A DNA stretch of 31,730 bases. It comes from Gloeophyllum trabeum ATCC 11539. Taxonomy: Eukaryota; Basidiomycota; Agaricomycetes; Gloeophyllales; Gloeophyllaceae. The notes beneath the pieces were generated by a model. That model was given only the letters and a program-made list of their open reading frames with translations. It was not told the DNA's origin and made no database searches. The position numbers were made by a program, and so were the translations under genes. How positions within the stretch are numbered: the first letter of the stretch is position 1; each line of letters starts with the position of its first letter. The stretch lies in assembly GCF_000344685.1 (NCBI RefSeq), contig NW_006920424.1:431486-463215 (forward strand), read 5' to 3'. Shown in pieces: positions 1-11,383 of this stretch.

Positions 1-751
1 TAGCATCAGAGCTATAAATATGGACCAAGGTCGATATACTGCGCACAATCTTTGGCGGTTGTAGGTACAATCGACGCGACGGTCGCCGGACAGGCGTCGG
101 TAGCGGGAATACCATGTTTAGCTACTACCTGTATATATTGGGACATTATGTAATTGCTGGCTTGCGCCTTATATGGAGTGAGTGTCGGCCCGGGGGATAT
201 TCTATGCAGCGCAAGATTGTCGATACGATTGACCATTCCAGCATCGGACATGTAACCTAGCTTTCCATGGGATAGATACAGATAGGCAAACTCATATGTC
301 TATTCAATTTCTGGCTAGGCTGGCAGTCCAATTTCTGGCTAGGAAGGGATAAGTGTACATTCCATGAGCTATCTGACATCGAGCTACTCCAGCAGTCTTG
401 CATACTGGATAGATTCATGCAGCTTACTTATCTATATGCCTATCCGTGGGTTAGATAAAGAGCAGCAAACGCAGTGAGTGCGTACGAGAGCCATCTACCT
501 TGCCCCAGTCCAGGTCACGGTATCTGCAAGTTCTGTGGCTAACAATAGCCACAAACCGAGTCAAACGATGACTCGTCTCAAGTCGGTTTACTCAACATAT
601 TCATGCCGTCCTGTTCAGCGAAGCCCTCTATAGCACTACTTCACTCGTACAGGCAACTCTTTTTCTGACGCAGCGCCAGCTGCCTGTGTGTAGTGGGCCG
701 GCTTGAACCTTCAATTTTGAAGTCCTCGTCAAAAGGTGGCAGCATTCCATC
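1..751. other. Intergenic stretch, no supported gene
   Basis: I see no gene here that I can support. A 79-codon ORF lies on the minus strand (12-251), but it resembles no family I know and has no clear splice partners. It could be the first exon of a gene running off the left edge. The only structure I noticed is a short 15-nt direct repeat, listed separately. The last part, before 752, should hold the promoter of the F-box gene, but no clear TATA box stands out. Confidence 0.5.
305..343. repeat. Short direct repeat, two 15-nt copies
   Basis: CAATTTCTGGCTAGG occurs at 305-319 and again at 329-343, a 24-nt offset, with no mismatch. The function is unknown, and it may be a chance or slippage duplication. 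Confidence 0.6.
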
Positions 752-2870
752 ATGCTCTGCACTCTCCCGCCAGAGCTCTTCCTTCGCGTTCTTTCTCATC
801 TCTATGTCACGGACATCAGCAACTTAGTCATCTGCTCCCATGAGGTCTACGCACTAATAACTAGCAATGAGGACTCTGTTTACCGCCAAGTAGCCATTGA
901 CTGTGGACTTGTATCTCTCGATGCCACCCTGGACAGTGCACTACTCGAGCCGGCCAGTATCGGTGCATGGATGGATTATGTCACGGGATGGAAAGAGTTC
1001 TGTATGTTTCCTATATTCTCTCGCTTGCCGGTCATGCCTGACAATGGAAGAGGTCGTCGGAAGTTGCTTGTCCAGAGTAGGTGGAACGGGAGAGACAAGT
1101 TGTACCAGCCGCATCCGGCTGGGAAGGGCAAGATCTGTGTCGGTGCGTTGAATGGCCCTGGGGACTTCGTCAGCTCGTTCGTAGTGGACGAGAAGCATAG
1201 GACGGTGATAAGCTGTGATCGTCACGGGGGTATAACCGTCACCGCCATCGAGACAGACCGCGTATTATGGCGCCTTCCTGGAGTATGCATCCCTGTTCTT
1301 ACAATGGTGACTGTCTTGCTAATTCTAACCGCGTCAGACTAACGCTGCGGGCTATGGCGACTGTCAGTTCTCGGATGGGTTCCTCACCTTCCTGTCTTCG
1401 AACCCGCGTTGTATTGAGGTTTGGCGGCGGTCCGGGGACTCTCAGAGCACGTTTAGTGGAGATGACGCGGTGAAGACTCCTGTTCTGGACCCATCCGCTG
1501 CTCCTTCTCATGAGCAACTCGACAATTCTATATCTGCAAGTGCGCTGGCTGTCTACTCGGAAAAACCACCGTCTGCCCGGTTCGCCCATATACTGGGAGA
1601 CTGGCGAGTCAGGGGCCACTTTTGTGCTCATGCTTTATTAGAGATGCCGAGGCACCACCATATCTCATCCTATTGCTTGTCATACCCGCTGCTTGCGGCG
1701 GCATCCTATGACCATGTTTCGGTATTCGATGTCCGGAATGGCAGGACCTTGGGTGGTATCTTCTTCGCAGATCAGGTCGTAGGTCTGACCTTCAGCCATG
1801 GGCACCTGGGCATCTCGACTACGCGGGACATCAGCATTATACCACTCCCTGACCTAATGTCATCAGGGACCTCATGGGCATGCCTTGACTATCCTGTAAT
1901 GACGACGTCAACCCGTCGTACCAATTTACTAAGCCAGGTTATCCTCGCAAGAGCGTTCGAGCAGCGTGGACAATATGCAGGGATGCTGGTCAAGGATGCT
2001 GCGGAATGTCCACCTGGAATAGGTACCTCCTTGACTGTACTGCTTGAAGGAGGGAAGATCGTGCATAAACTCAACCTGGAGTATAGGAGGACGCGGGGGC
2101 TGTGGTTTTCATTCAATACCCCTCCTCGACTAGGCAGGTGAACACTCATTCAGTCCTCAGACATATCTAATGGCATTGGGTAGTTTGTCTCTCTCCTGAT
2201 GGACATCATGCAGTAGCGCGTTCCGATAACAAATTGCTCTTCATCCGGGAATTCTCAAGATGGATCGGAGGGAAAGTGCCACATAGCTCTCTAAGGATTC
2301 TTGAAATGATGGACACCGTAGCTGACGTCTCATGGACGTCAGAGTGCATTCTCATCACGACCGTTAGTCCTTTGCATTATCGTATGCCTTGATCATGCAT
2401 TTCGTTAACTGGACTTACATCAGATCGAAGGTGGTATCCATATGGCGCCTGCACGACAGCAAACAGCCAGCAGCAATTTGGAGGATGAGTGGATTCCACA
2501 TGCAGCCCATCTCCATCAGTTTCAGATCTTCCAGCCTTTACGTAGTAGTCGGATAGCCGTGACAGCGACCGGGATATGGTTTCTACATCAAGCCAGCGCT
2601 GTTGAGGCTATGAGCAGCCTTCATACCAGTGATGACGCATACGAAGAAGACAGTGACGGGGGTATAGGTGAGTAACGGCGCTGTGACGGCCTGGACCTCA
2701 TTGCTAACAATTTGACATTCAGGCGAGAAGAATGTCTCGAACATCTGCTTTTTCGAGTTCTCGGCTGGTCTGTTATGAACATCTTTAAAGGGACAACTAT
2801 CTCGCGACAGGCCGTTGTAAGGCCCAATATCTATTATCTATACTCAGGACTGCTGTTTGCAAGAGATTAG
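752..2870 (+). CDS. F-box protein with a long C-terminal region
   Basis: The N-terminus (residues 1-45, with LPPELFLRVLSHL followed by the hydrophobic DISNLVICS segment) fits an F-box, the module that binds Skp1 in SCF ubiquitin ligases. The following roughly 500 residues look like the beta-rich, WD/propeller-like tail of the large basidiomycete F-box families and would choose the substrate. Likely exons are 752-1001, 1053-1282, 1338 to about 2130, about 2212 to 2370, about 2432 to 2667, and 2728-2870. Introns 1002-1052 and 1283-1337 are clear GT-AG. The junction near 2130-2212 keeps frame only with a GC donor after CGACTAG or a much later acceptor. The last exon is open through YYLYSGLLFARD to TAG only if the acceptor GGCGAG at 2727 is used; the nearer CAG at 2722 gives a stop at about 2776. 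The 3' end is therefore uncertain and mild decay is possible. The substrate is unknown. Confidence 0.65.
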
Positions 2871-4338
2871 GCACCGCGAAGAAAACGCGATGAATGTGAT
2901 GGTTCGAACCGTCGGGTAATTCCCGGGTTACCAGTAGTGCTATTCTCCGAGGCAGGGCAGGGGCTTGCACTAATTCTATCCTCTTCATGCAGATGACAAC
3001 ATATGGTATGTCGGCAGCTCAGATCGGAAAATGAGTTGAGGCCGCACTCTACTTCCGGTCATCCGAGACGCCTACTCAATGTGTCGTAGTAAGCGAAGGC
3101 CTTCTGCTATTGGTAACAGCTCCTCCAACAACCAAGGATGCTCCCAACCCAGAGTAATCGCTGATATGGGTCCGAATCCTTGACTTCGGAACTGGCCGCA
3201 TCCGTGCGTCGTCTCTCCTAACAATATCCCTGTTCTTCTCACAGCAGCTTAGTGACCCGCCCTTTCGTGCACCCGCTAGTCAAAATGAAGGCGAAGACAG
3301 TTGGAGTGCATTCATTGGTGCTGTGAAGCCTAGCGGCCCGTCAAGCTCACGGAGCCTGCCTGGTGACCACTTGCCGGGACGCTACACGGTGCTGTCCTCC
3401 TTTGTGCCAGCGTGATATAAGCGTCTTATCCTAGACAAGGCTCGCATTGTGAGACTGTTGGGTTGTCTTACGTTCTTGTCTGGTCCCTTTCCGATCCTTA
3501 GCTTCTCCGGGTTTCAATGTTAGGTGACTTATGAGATCTGCCTGGGAAGCTCTCCGAGCTGTGACAGAAGTCACCTAGGTACGTTGCTCGCTCTTTCGAC
3601 GCACCCATCACAGAGATGCCTGTCGTCGTAAATACCAGTATTCAGTGCAGCTAGCACAGCGTATAATGGTAACCAATCGTAGTTGTGTATGATCGCCGCA
3701 TAGTATGCTGACGAATGTGAGCCCGTAGATGCACATGATCCACCATTGGACTTGTATGTGTGTTTGCTGATGGACGGCGGAACCACTGCTTATCGTATTC
3801 CGGGACAAGCACCGCTACCATGGATGCCCCGGAATGGGTTAGTACATACTGGGAACGACATACTGCGAAAGCAGTGTGACCTGATTGATCTTACTATGGC
3901 CATCGTAGTTGCGTCATTCGTATCAATTCAATAGGCCAGCCTGCTTCGGTCGCTTGCAGGCCTTTGCATTTGGTAGTTTGTAGGGAGTGTGCCGCGGTAG
4001 AAGACTCGGATCCGTGACCATGTCTGTCTGTCGGGATCTAACTTATTGCCAGTGCGTACAGGTGACTTCGGGAGAAGGCTATTGTTCACGTTCTTACGAA
4101 GCGGATGACATTCAATGGTAGCCAATGCAAGTTGCTGTAATGGCTCACTGCCACCGACTCCGATCATCTTCTCCATCACGACTTTCTTCCCAAGTCTACG
4201 CAAGGGGCGCCAGTAGTCAGCTCCCGATTCGGAATATGGTGGCTTACCTTCTCAGAACGAAAAGGCAATCCTTCGCCGAGGTACTGATCAATCAACCTGT
4301 CACCAATTGCCAGAGATGGGTCGAGTACCTTTCTCTAT

Positions 4339-4352
4339 CCCCCCCCCCCCCC
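4339..4352. repeat. Homopolymer run of 14 C
   Basis: An uninterrupted run of 14 C on the plus strand is flanked by TCTAT and GGCCGG. Such a run is unstable in replication and prone to length error in sequencing, so the frame of any ORF crossing it should not be trusted. Confidence 0.9.
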
Positions 4353-4733
4353 GGCCGGAAACTTGCCTATCTGACAAGCGCCAGAGCAGCGAGAACTTCG
4401 GTCTGTGATACGTTCATGTAGGACGACCTGGGCAACGTTCGGGACCCTGCACGTTGCTCGATGTGCAGCCGGAACTTCAGCCTGAAAGAGGCATGATCTG
4501 CTCCCAGGGATCGAGGACTCGTACTCCCATGTAGGCGATCATCCGCTGACGCTCTTTGTGGAACGGTGCGCTGTATCGGGTCATTCAATGAGTCATCGGA
4601 TGTAGAGCGATACGTTGGTCACTCGTGTCACCAAGTTACCTCTTCGTCCGTGGTCCTGTGATCAAGCTCGTCTAATTAAAGGTGAAAGATACGTACCGCA
4701 TCCCCAATCTCAGAGTCATTGGGCAGCTTGCGG

Positions 4734-4740
4734 ATATATA
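4734..4740 (+). promoter_or_regulatory. Possible TATA box of the O-methyltransferase gene
   Basis: ATATATA lies about 60 bp before the ATG at 4801. An ATTGG (inverted CCAAT) follows at about 4744. Position and sequence fit a core promoter, but no transcript evidence is available. Confidence 0.4.
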
Positions 4741-4800
4741 GCCCATTGGCATCTACAATCACTCCCTAGCCCCACCCCCCACTCGAGCAACTAAGTTATC

Positions 4801-6847
4801 ATGTCTTCCGCATCAACCCCCCTAGACGCCGCGCCGCTCAATGCTCTCGTTGACGTGATTTCCTCTGCACTCAAGGACATCGTCACTGAGTATTCAAAGA
4901 TCGGCAGCACGGTACCCACCCTCGACGAGACTCGCTTGGGACCTTTCGATAACACGGAGCAATACAACCTTCGCCTCAATAGAGCGGTACAGATAGTAGA
5001 GGGAGCCTGCGCCCAGCTTTGCGCTACGGTCGCCAGGCCGTCACATTACTTGACTAATGTGCGTCCATATTGTTGTGCCTGTAGGCTCATTGCAACGGTG
5101 ATAACTCGAAACTCTAGAAAGCTTACTGTGTAAGCAGCCCGTGCCATAGAGAATTCGCCGAGACTGATAGCTGTCACAGTTCTATGAGTGCTCTTGCCTA
5201 GAGGTTGCTTTCAGCGCAAGGATATCTGACATCCTGCTGGATAAGCCGAATGGTATGCACGTCTCAGAGCTGTCGAAGGCCTCCGGTGTCGAAGTCGGAA
5301 AGCTCGGAAGAGTCTTGCGACTCCTCGCAACGCAGCACTGCTATCGTGAGGGTACGTTAGCCTGCCATACTACTGGGCGCACAGTCTTTGATCCTTTCCC
5401 AGTCGAGCCCGATGTCTTTGCTAATAATCGTCTGAGCATGAAGTTGCTCTCGAATGATCCCATCGGAAACTTCATCGGTCATATGTAGGCCGCATATTGA
5501 TACCCCGCTTACCGCAGTATCTGACTTTGTCGAAGAACCGACGAGTGTATGAAGGGTGGATCTCACTTATGGACGGCCCTCTCAGATCCGGAATGGGGTA
5601 CCTCGTACGAGGTAGAGAACACTGCATTCAAGAAAGCGATGGGTCTGTCAATCTTTAACTGGTATAACGAAGATGTGAGTAGACTTTGCCACCTATATAC
5701 TACACCCATGACGCTATATGATGTGATTTAGCCTCGGGGGAAATCTGTCCATGAGGTGAGAATCGCTATTGGTTCTGGAGAGGCACCATAGCTGAATGGC
5801 ATCACAGCGATTCAACCAGGGGATGATCGGTTTAGGAGAATTTAATGGTAGAGGCCTTCTGGCGAAAGGTATATATGACTCAATATACATCCTGCTCGGT
5901 AGTTAACGGAGTCCGATAGCGTATCCTTGGGAGACTTTGCCTGAAGATACAGTCCTATGCGACGTCGGCGGAGGCAACGGTCATGCTTCGTTAATAGTAT
6001 TGAAGTCCTTCCCGCACGTTAAAGCTATCATTCAAGATCAAGAGCATGTGGTGTCCACCGGGAAGGCGGTAAGTACCTTATTTCGAAATCATTTATGAGG
6101 ATGTTCCTTACCCAAAAGCAGCTGTGGAGTCGTGAATGCCCTGGTGCTCTGGAGAAAGACAGAGTGGCATTTGTGCCCATTGATTTCTTCCGGGACACGC
6201 CAGTGCGTGACTGCGACATATACTACGTGAGCGTAGTGGCATTTTCGCGCTAGTTGTTTTTCTAACCACTGCTTGATGAAGGCCCGACATGTACTGTGCG
6301 TCAGCCATTTATCCAGTGTCACTCGTGATCTAAATTCGGTTGGGTTTAGACATGACTGGCCAGACGCAGAATGCGTAAAGATCCTTGCCAATATTCGGAA
6401 GGCTATGAAACCATCCAGCAGAGTATTAATACGTACGTCGGTACTTTCCATAAGCTGCCTTTTACTAAACGTGGGCCTTCTGTAGATGAATACATTTATC
6501 AAAACGTGTCCCCCACTCGGACTCAGGCCTATACACTAGATAAGGTGATACCAGACCTTCTCACATGAGACATATCATTAACCACGTATTCAGGCTCCCG
6601 AACCACTGCTTCCTAACTTCGGAGCTGGCAGGTTTAAGGTCTATACCCAGGACATAAACATGATGGCGTTGATGAATGCGAAGGAACGGTCGCCAGAAAT
6701 GTTTATTGAACTTGGGTAGGATGATTTTCATCCTGCTGGAAACTATCTCTGACGTTCTCGTTAATTGGCAGAGAACAAGTGGGCCTGAAGTTCGTCAAGT
6801 TCCACAACTCTGGGGAGACCGGCCTCGTAGAGTTCGCTCTTGCCTGA
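4801..6847 (+). CDS. Plant-type SAM-dependent O-methyltransferase, 451 aa
   Basis: This enzyme would move a methyl group from S-adenosylmethionine to a hydroxyl of a small aromatic or polyketide-like molecule; the substrate is not readable. My model has 14 exons: 4801-5058, 5118-5129, 5180-5351, 5403-5484, 5536-5674, 5732-5755, 5808-5868, 5920-6068, 6122-6226, 6282-6295, 6350-6432, 6486-6544, 6594-6715 and 6772-6847. These sum to 1356 nt with no stop before the last codon. Residues about 70-150 form the winged-helix dimerisation part (HVSELSKASGVEVGKLGRVL). SAM motif I, DVGGGNG, is at 264-270. HDWPD at 340-344 supplies the usual catalytic His (340). All family landmarks are present, so the gene looks intact. 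Three exons are only 12, 14 and 24 nt, which automated predictors would probably miss. No other secondary-metabolism gene sits beside it, so it is not clearly part of a cluster. Confidence 0.9.
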
Positions 6848-7246
6848 TCATGAAATGGGTGAAATTATTTCGTACGATTTCTATCAAAGCCCGACTCATT
6901 ACATGTATTACTTGGGAACACTCAACTCTCCCTGTAGTTAGCTTCGAGAACGATGTATTGCTTCACCAGCAAATGATCTGATGTACAATATACCTCTGAA
7001 TCAATGATATATACCGCAGTATTAGTAGATGTATGAGGGGTAACATGACACCTATTGCATACCACCTTTCATGTGTTTCGCCTCTCCTGCTGATATTGCA
7101 CAAAGTGTTCCTTCTCGTATGCATGTCAGGTGCAGCAGGATAGTCAAGGTTACCATTTAATTATTAGTTATCTCTGAATTGTCCGCAGCAATGCAGGTGC
7201 CACATCGGTGCCACGGACGCGGCCCGGCTGCAGTCCGAGTCGTCTC
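6848..7246. other. Intergenic stretch, O-methyltransferase to site-2 protease
   Basis: About 400 bp between two plus-strand genes. It should hold the 3' end of the first transcript and the promoter of the second. I see no ORF, repeat or RNA gene that I can support. Confidence 0.5.
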
Positions 7247-9457
7247 ATGTTCCTCAACCTGGTTGCAATCGTAGCTCTGCTTTGGCTGGCGATTCATGGA
7301 CTACATAAAATCTTTCGGAGTCGCAGAAGAGACGTCCTTCCGCTTCCCACTTCCAGCGACCGTCCATCTCGCGTGTCTACGACGGCCTTTTCCTTATTCC
7401 TGCAGCCTGTCTACTTGAGAATCGAAAGCACTGGGCTCAATGCGAGGCTAGAGACACTCGCGACATACCTTTCCGATCGGAAAAATGTAAATGTTAGACG
7501 GTTGGTCAAGAGGGTTTACGACGTCGGCGCTGTTCTGGGAGTTTTTGGCCTCGCCCTGGCTTTGGCTGCACTCACCTATGCCACCGGCGAGACGCTCTTC
7601 TCTGTACTCGCTCCTGCGAACGGAACGAGTCCAACGTTTAACAACTTGACTAAGCGATCTTCGTCGGACTCTGCATTCGCTGAAGGGACGACTCCTCAGG
7701 CGAGCTCGTATAGCCGTGTGATAAACCCCATTGTGAGTGTGCCCAACAGGCCTATCCGTGGAAGTGATGTGATAAGGTGCGTTTATACGAGACGTGGCTT
7801 GTCCCATCACTTTCATGCTGTTTGACCGCGTCTTCACTCGGTCAATCCAGCTAGGTTCTGATGACTGCTCCTGCTGCCTATCTCGAACACAGATCCCTGG
7901 CGTCACCGTGCCCCTCAGCCACCTCTCCATTCTCCTTGTGGCCCTGTTCTGGAATCAGATAGTTCACGAAGCCGGACATGCCATCGCAGCTACTATGTGA
8001 GTCTCTTATAGGCGACCAAGTAGGATAGTGCTCGGCACACCTCCCCCATCTGGATGTTTATATACTAACGGTGATGGGCACGAGTTAGTGAGACAGTAGA
8101 CGTTCTGTCCGTCGGCGCATCGCTCTACGTCGTGCTACCCTCCGCATTTGTCAAATTGTCGTCCTCGAATATGGAATTGCTGTCTCCTCGCCCGCGCCTA
8201 AGAATAATCGCCGCAGGGGCCTTCCACAACCTGCTCACGTGGTTTCTGCTCACCATGCTAGTATCGTCTGGATTGGGAAGAACTCTTTGGACCCTGGTAG
8301 GGTACAGAGACGTGTCGACCTATGCGGTAGGCGTAACTGGTGTGGAAGATGTGAGTGATTATGAGGCTCCCTCGTATAGTCTGAATGGGATGCATAAAGT
8401 ATGTCTGGGCATTAGGGATCTGACCTTGGTGAATATATTGCACCAGGCGCTCTGATCACCAAACTAGACGATGTGTCCCTGGGATCGTCGAATTCAGTTG
8501 ACGTATGGACAGCCTACCTCGCGGGGACTGTGGAGCACCGCTCAACCGGCTGGTGCATCAGCGAGGACTGGTATCTAGGTGAGCAAAGTCCTGGTTTTAC
8601 TATCCCCAGTTCTTAATTATGCTGCTTTAGCGCGGCCTACTGCTTGCTGCGAGGGAAGCGCAGATGCATCAAAAGCGGCCTCCCAATTGGCCTGCTTTCG
8701 GCCGTCAGATGGCTCGACAGTAGGCAGGTGTCTCGATCCACTATCTATCATGGTCCAAGAACCTGCATCCCAGCGCCGCTGTGCTGTGTCCTCCGATTGC
8801 GACTCACATGCGACCTGCATCACGCCCGACAAGGACGAGACTTTACTGCGGCTCACCTTTATACCCGAGCCTTTCAAAAGCGGGGAAAAGGACGCCACTC
8901 AAATGCTCCTGTGGCGGGGCCCTCGCGTTGAAGTACTCGAGCAGGGTGCGTGATGCCAGCCGCGGTATCCTGAGATCCCGTCACTCACCGTGCCGGTAGT
9001 GCGTGTCGGAACTCTGATGCCTGGCCGGTTCTACCTGCCTGTCGGTGTGCCCGGATTGGTCGGGGTATGCATCGAGTGTGTGCATATCGTTAACAGGATG
9101 AGAGCAGACAAGCCTGACGTGTACCTCAGATATCTCGCGACCGTAGCTTTGTCGCTATATTTCTTCAATCTATTGCCCCTGCCTTACCTTGACGGAGCGC
9201 AACTCGTAGACGCCCTCCTTGACTACGGAGACGCTTGGTCCGTCACAAGGCACGCATACCATTCAAGTGGGCGAGATATCGAATTGGAGGCCATGGAAGG
9301 GGGAACATCAGCACGTGTTCTGCGGAGAGACCAGGGGTATCGGACTACTAAGTCCCGGTGGAAAATTCGCATAGCGAGGGCAGTTCGGGTGTATGTGATG
9401 GGGTTGTCGGGTCTGTACGTCACGCTGGGGATAGTGGAATGGATGGTTCAAAGATGA
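7247..9457 (+). CDS. Site-2 protease (M50 zinc metalloprotease), 595 aa
   Basis: This intramembrane protease cuts membrane-anchored transcription factors, such as SREBP-type sterol/hypoxia regulators, inside the lipid bilayer of the Golgi/ER. My exons are 7247-7732, 7893-7996, 8089-8350, 8416-8578, 8631-8945 and 9000-9457, giving 1788 nt with no internal stop. HEAGH at residues 187-191 is the zinc-binding HExxH, preceded by the hydrophobic LSILLVALFWNQIV. LPYLDG at about 504-509 carries the third zinc ligand Asp (508). A Cys-rich lumenal/PDZ-like region (CCEG, CFRP, RCLDP, RCAV) lies between. Hydrophobic segments at the N-terminus (FLNLVAIVALLWLAIHGL), near 90-115 and at the C-terminus fit a multi-pass protein. 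The first in-frame ATG is 7247, and upstream in-frame codons offer only GTG. The gene converges on eL38, with 212 bp between the stops. The family's partner factor is not in this window. Confidence 0.92.
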
Positions 9458-9669
9458 CGATCACTGCACCATCATACACGCCCCTCCCAAACTCTCGACC
9501 AGCGTCTTGCTGCATTCGCCGGCGCCTCAGACATATCGCTCAGGCCAAGCAAGAAAGCTTTGAAAAGCTTGCATAGAAAGCAAAGAGCTTAGACGCCTAG
9601 AGCATAACATACAATCACCTGCCCGAGTGACCCTCAAGAGTACATAACCCAGTCCCGCCGCCGAACTGT

Positions 9670-10102
9670 TTACTTCTTCTTGGGCTTCTTTTGGACGTCA
9701 ACCACCTCGAGTGCTAGGAAGGGTAACGTGTCAGTACACAGCGCTTCAAGATGCCATTGGAATGGCAACCCACTTGGCGGTAAGCTCTGTCTGAGCTTGT
9801 CGGCCTTGTCCGGGTCGTCCAAGGAGAGCGTGTAGAGATATCTTGAGCACCGGACCTTGAACTTGGTCTGCGGCTTGGCCCCCGGTGTGCGGGGGGCAAT
9901 CTTCTTTATCCGTGCAGCTGGGAAACCGATTTAAACATAAGACCTAAGAGGTGAACGCGATGTAGTGTGACTCACCAACCGCGTCCTTTCGGCGCGCGAT
10001 CTCAATGAACTGCTTGATGTCACGGATTTCCTTGGGCTACAGCACCGACAACGCATAGTTAGCAGCTGCATTCCGCATTGCAAGAGTCGTAGTACTCGCC
10101 AT
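9670..10102 (-). CDS. RPL38: 60S ribosomal protein eL38, 83 aa
   Basis: This is a small basic protein of the large cytosolic ribosomal subunit. On the minus strand the exons are 10102-10100, 10036-9976, 9917-9774 and 9713-9670, 252 nt with stop. The protein begins [20 protein letters not shown], continues with the family core [13 protein letters not shown] and ends in the Lys-rich KKPKKK. At 83 residues it is close to the family (about 70-80). The first coding exon is exactly the ATG. The intron after it (10037-10099, 63 nt) begins GCGAGT and ends TGTAG, so it is a GC-AG intron, with GCTAAC as a good branch site. A different first exon supplying PKEIR is not visible. The other two introns are GT-AG. 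An early intron is common in fungal ribosomal protein genes. Confidence 0.93.
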
Positions 10103-10557
10103 TTTGTCTTGAGGGAGGCCTTGGGACTGGGATTTGGAGGTGATGTCCGTATATGGTTGTGGATGAAGCACGAGATGCTGCTGTACAGTTCTTCGGCAAT
10201 CGCCGCAATGCCACAATCTTGCCACAATCCACCACCATCGTTTTCAAAGACGCCTGCTGTCCGTTGCCCCAATCTTGGAATGTAGAGTTCTTATTGCTTG
10301 CTGTGACGTTCCCAATCGATGGTATCTATGTCCGGAATGGAATAAGTGTCGGGTCGTAAGATTGACCTGTTTCTCAATCGTTAAACTCCCAGTTTGAAAG
10401 GCAAATTCCGACTCGCTATCTGGGGATCATATGCATCAGTGGTCCTGGACCTGTTCACTGTTGCAGAGGTGCGCAGAGGTCATGACCGTCACTGAATGTA
10501 CATACAGAAACCTACGGCGGGGTCCAAGCTTTAAAAAATAGGACCATTATACCCCTC
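10103..10557. other. Intergenic stretch upstream of eL38
   Basis: About 455 bp. It should contain the minus-strand promoter of eL38 and the 3' flank of the broken membrane-protein gene. Short ORFs here (for example 10153-10359 plus) have no family signature. I see no TATA box, RNA gene or repeat that I can support. Confidence 0.5.
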
Positions 10558-11383
10558 TTACACCCGGCTATACGCGTCTCGTCCGTACGAGTTCTGCGGC
10601 TGAGAGCAAGGGTACAGCCTCGCATTATATTGTACGTCGTCGGAAGCGTGGGGGGGAGACACAACTTCCGATCTCATCTTGCCGTGCACCCACTCTGCGA
10701 CTTCCTCGTCGTCCAGGTAGTTCGATACACCATCGATACAGCCATCTGAAGAAGTCCACCAGACTCGTAACTGTGCCTATTAGTACAGAGCTCAATTAGC
10801 CAAAGGATCAACGCGCCGATGACTATGAGTACCCGGGCCATTTCTAGGGTCTTCTTGCAGGCACTTCCGGCCAAGTGGGGATCAGCGTTCTTTGTCGAGT
10901 TTTACTGTCGGCTATGCAATTCTGCAAGATGGTATTGGCTTGTCCGTGGAACAGGTTATAGAGGGTGAACACCCCGGACAAGATCGAGAAACCAAGATGG
11001 CTATAGAACAGGGTGCCATACGCCGACACAAAAGAGCGGTTTCTTGCGATTGCGCCGAAGGACCTATATGCCGCGAGATGATTCTGTAAGTCGCAGTCCT
11101 TGACCGGTTTGGTTCATGGACTGACTCAAAGATAGACCCTACCGCGAGGACGATATATAGTATCGTCGGGAAGACCAAGGCAAGTTTGTCCCGAGTGTTG
11201 CTCTACGCAGTCTCAGCCACCCGTTCACACTGAGTAATCATATATTATGGGCACTCACTCGGATGCGTCAGTTCGTGAACACCGACGCCTCCCAGTACAC
11301 TTCCGGCCATGAGTCAGAACACGGACATGCACAGGACCGAAGCGCACTGGCAGACAGCAGCAGAATTTGCGAGAACCAACCAT
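10558..11383 (-). pseudogene. Broken gene for a small multi-span membrane protein
   Basis: The remnant matches a type of fungal membrane protein that I recognise by pattern only: a Cys-rich start (KFCCCLPVRFG), then several hydrophobic segments (LALVFPTILYIVLAVGSIF, GTLFYSHLGFSILSGVFTLY, MARVLIVIGALILWLIELYG) and an acidic cytoplasmic tail (NYLDDEEVAEWVH). The function is unknown. Introns at 11064-11125 and 10746-10786 splice cleanly. Two places do not work. Between VRFG and MAGSVLGG the hydrophobic first span is out of frame and broken by a TGA (VLCMSVF, stop, LMAGSV). The junction after NCIAD also keeps frame with no donor/acceptor pair I can find. Likely start 11383 (ATGGTTGGT), stop TAA at 10558-10560. 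Sequencing error could mimic one break, but hardly all of them. Confidence 0.6.

Larger units (their letters stand above)
2871..4800. other. Long gene-poor stretch
   Basis: About 1.9 kb has no gene I can support. Several ORFs of 60-98 codons occur on both strands (for example 3928-4203 minus and 4125-4421 plus). They overlap each other, carry no family signature and do not join by sensible introns. A decayed gene on the minus strand between about 3930 and 4590 is possible but not shown. The segment just before 4801 holds the O-methyltransferase promoter. Confidence 0.5.

Noticed and set aside
12..251. Minus-strand ORF of 79 codons at the left edge
   Set aside because: No family signature, no clear promoter or splice partner. 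It could be a first exon of a gene outside the window, but nothing supports it.
2900..2935. tRNA-like T-arm (GGTTCGAACC)
   Set aside because: No matching acceptor stem, D-arm or anticodon arm can be placed around it; a short palindrome explains it.
3928..4588. Possible decayed minus-strand gene
   Set aside because: Two ORFs follow one another, but they are separated by the C14 run and carry no recognisable family sequence.
7448..7930. Minus-strand ORF of 160 codons opposite the site-2 protease
   Set aside because: Overlaps two confirmed exons of the protease and has no family match.
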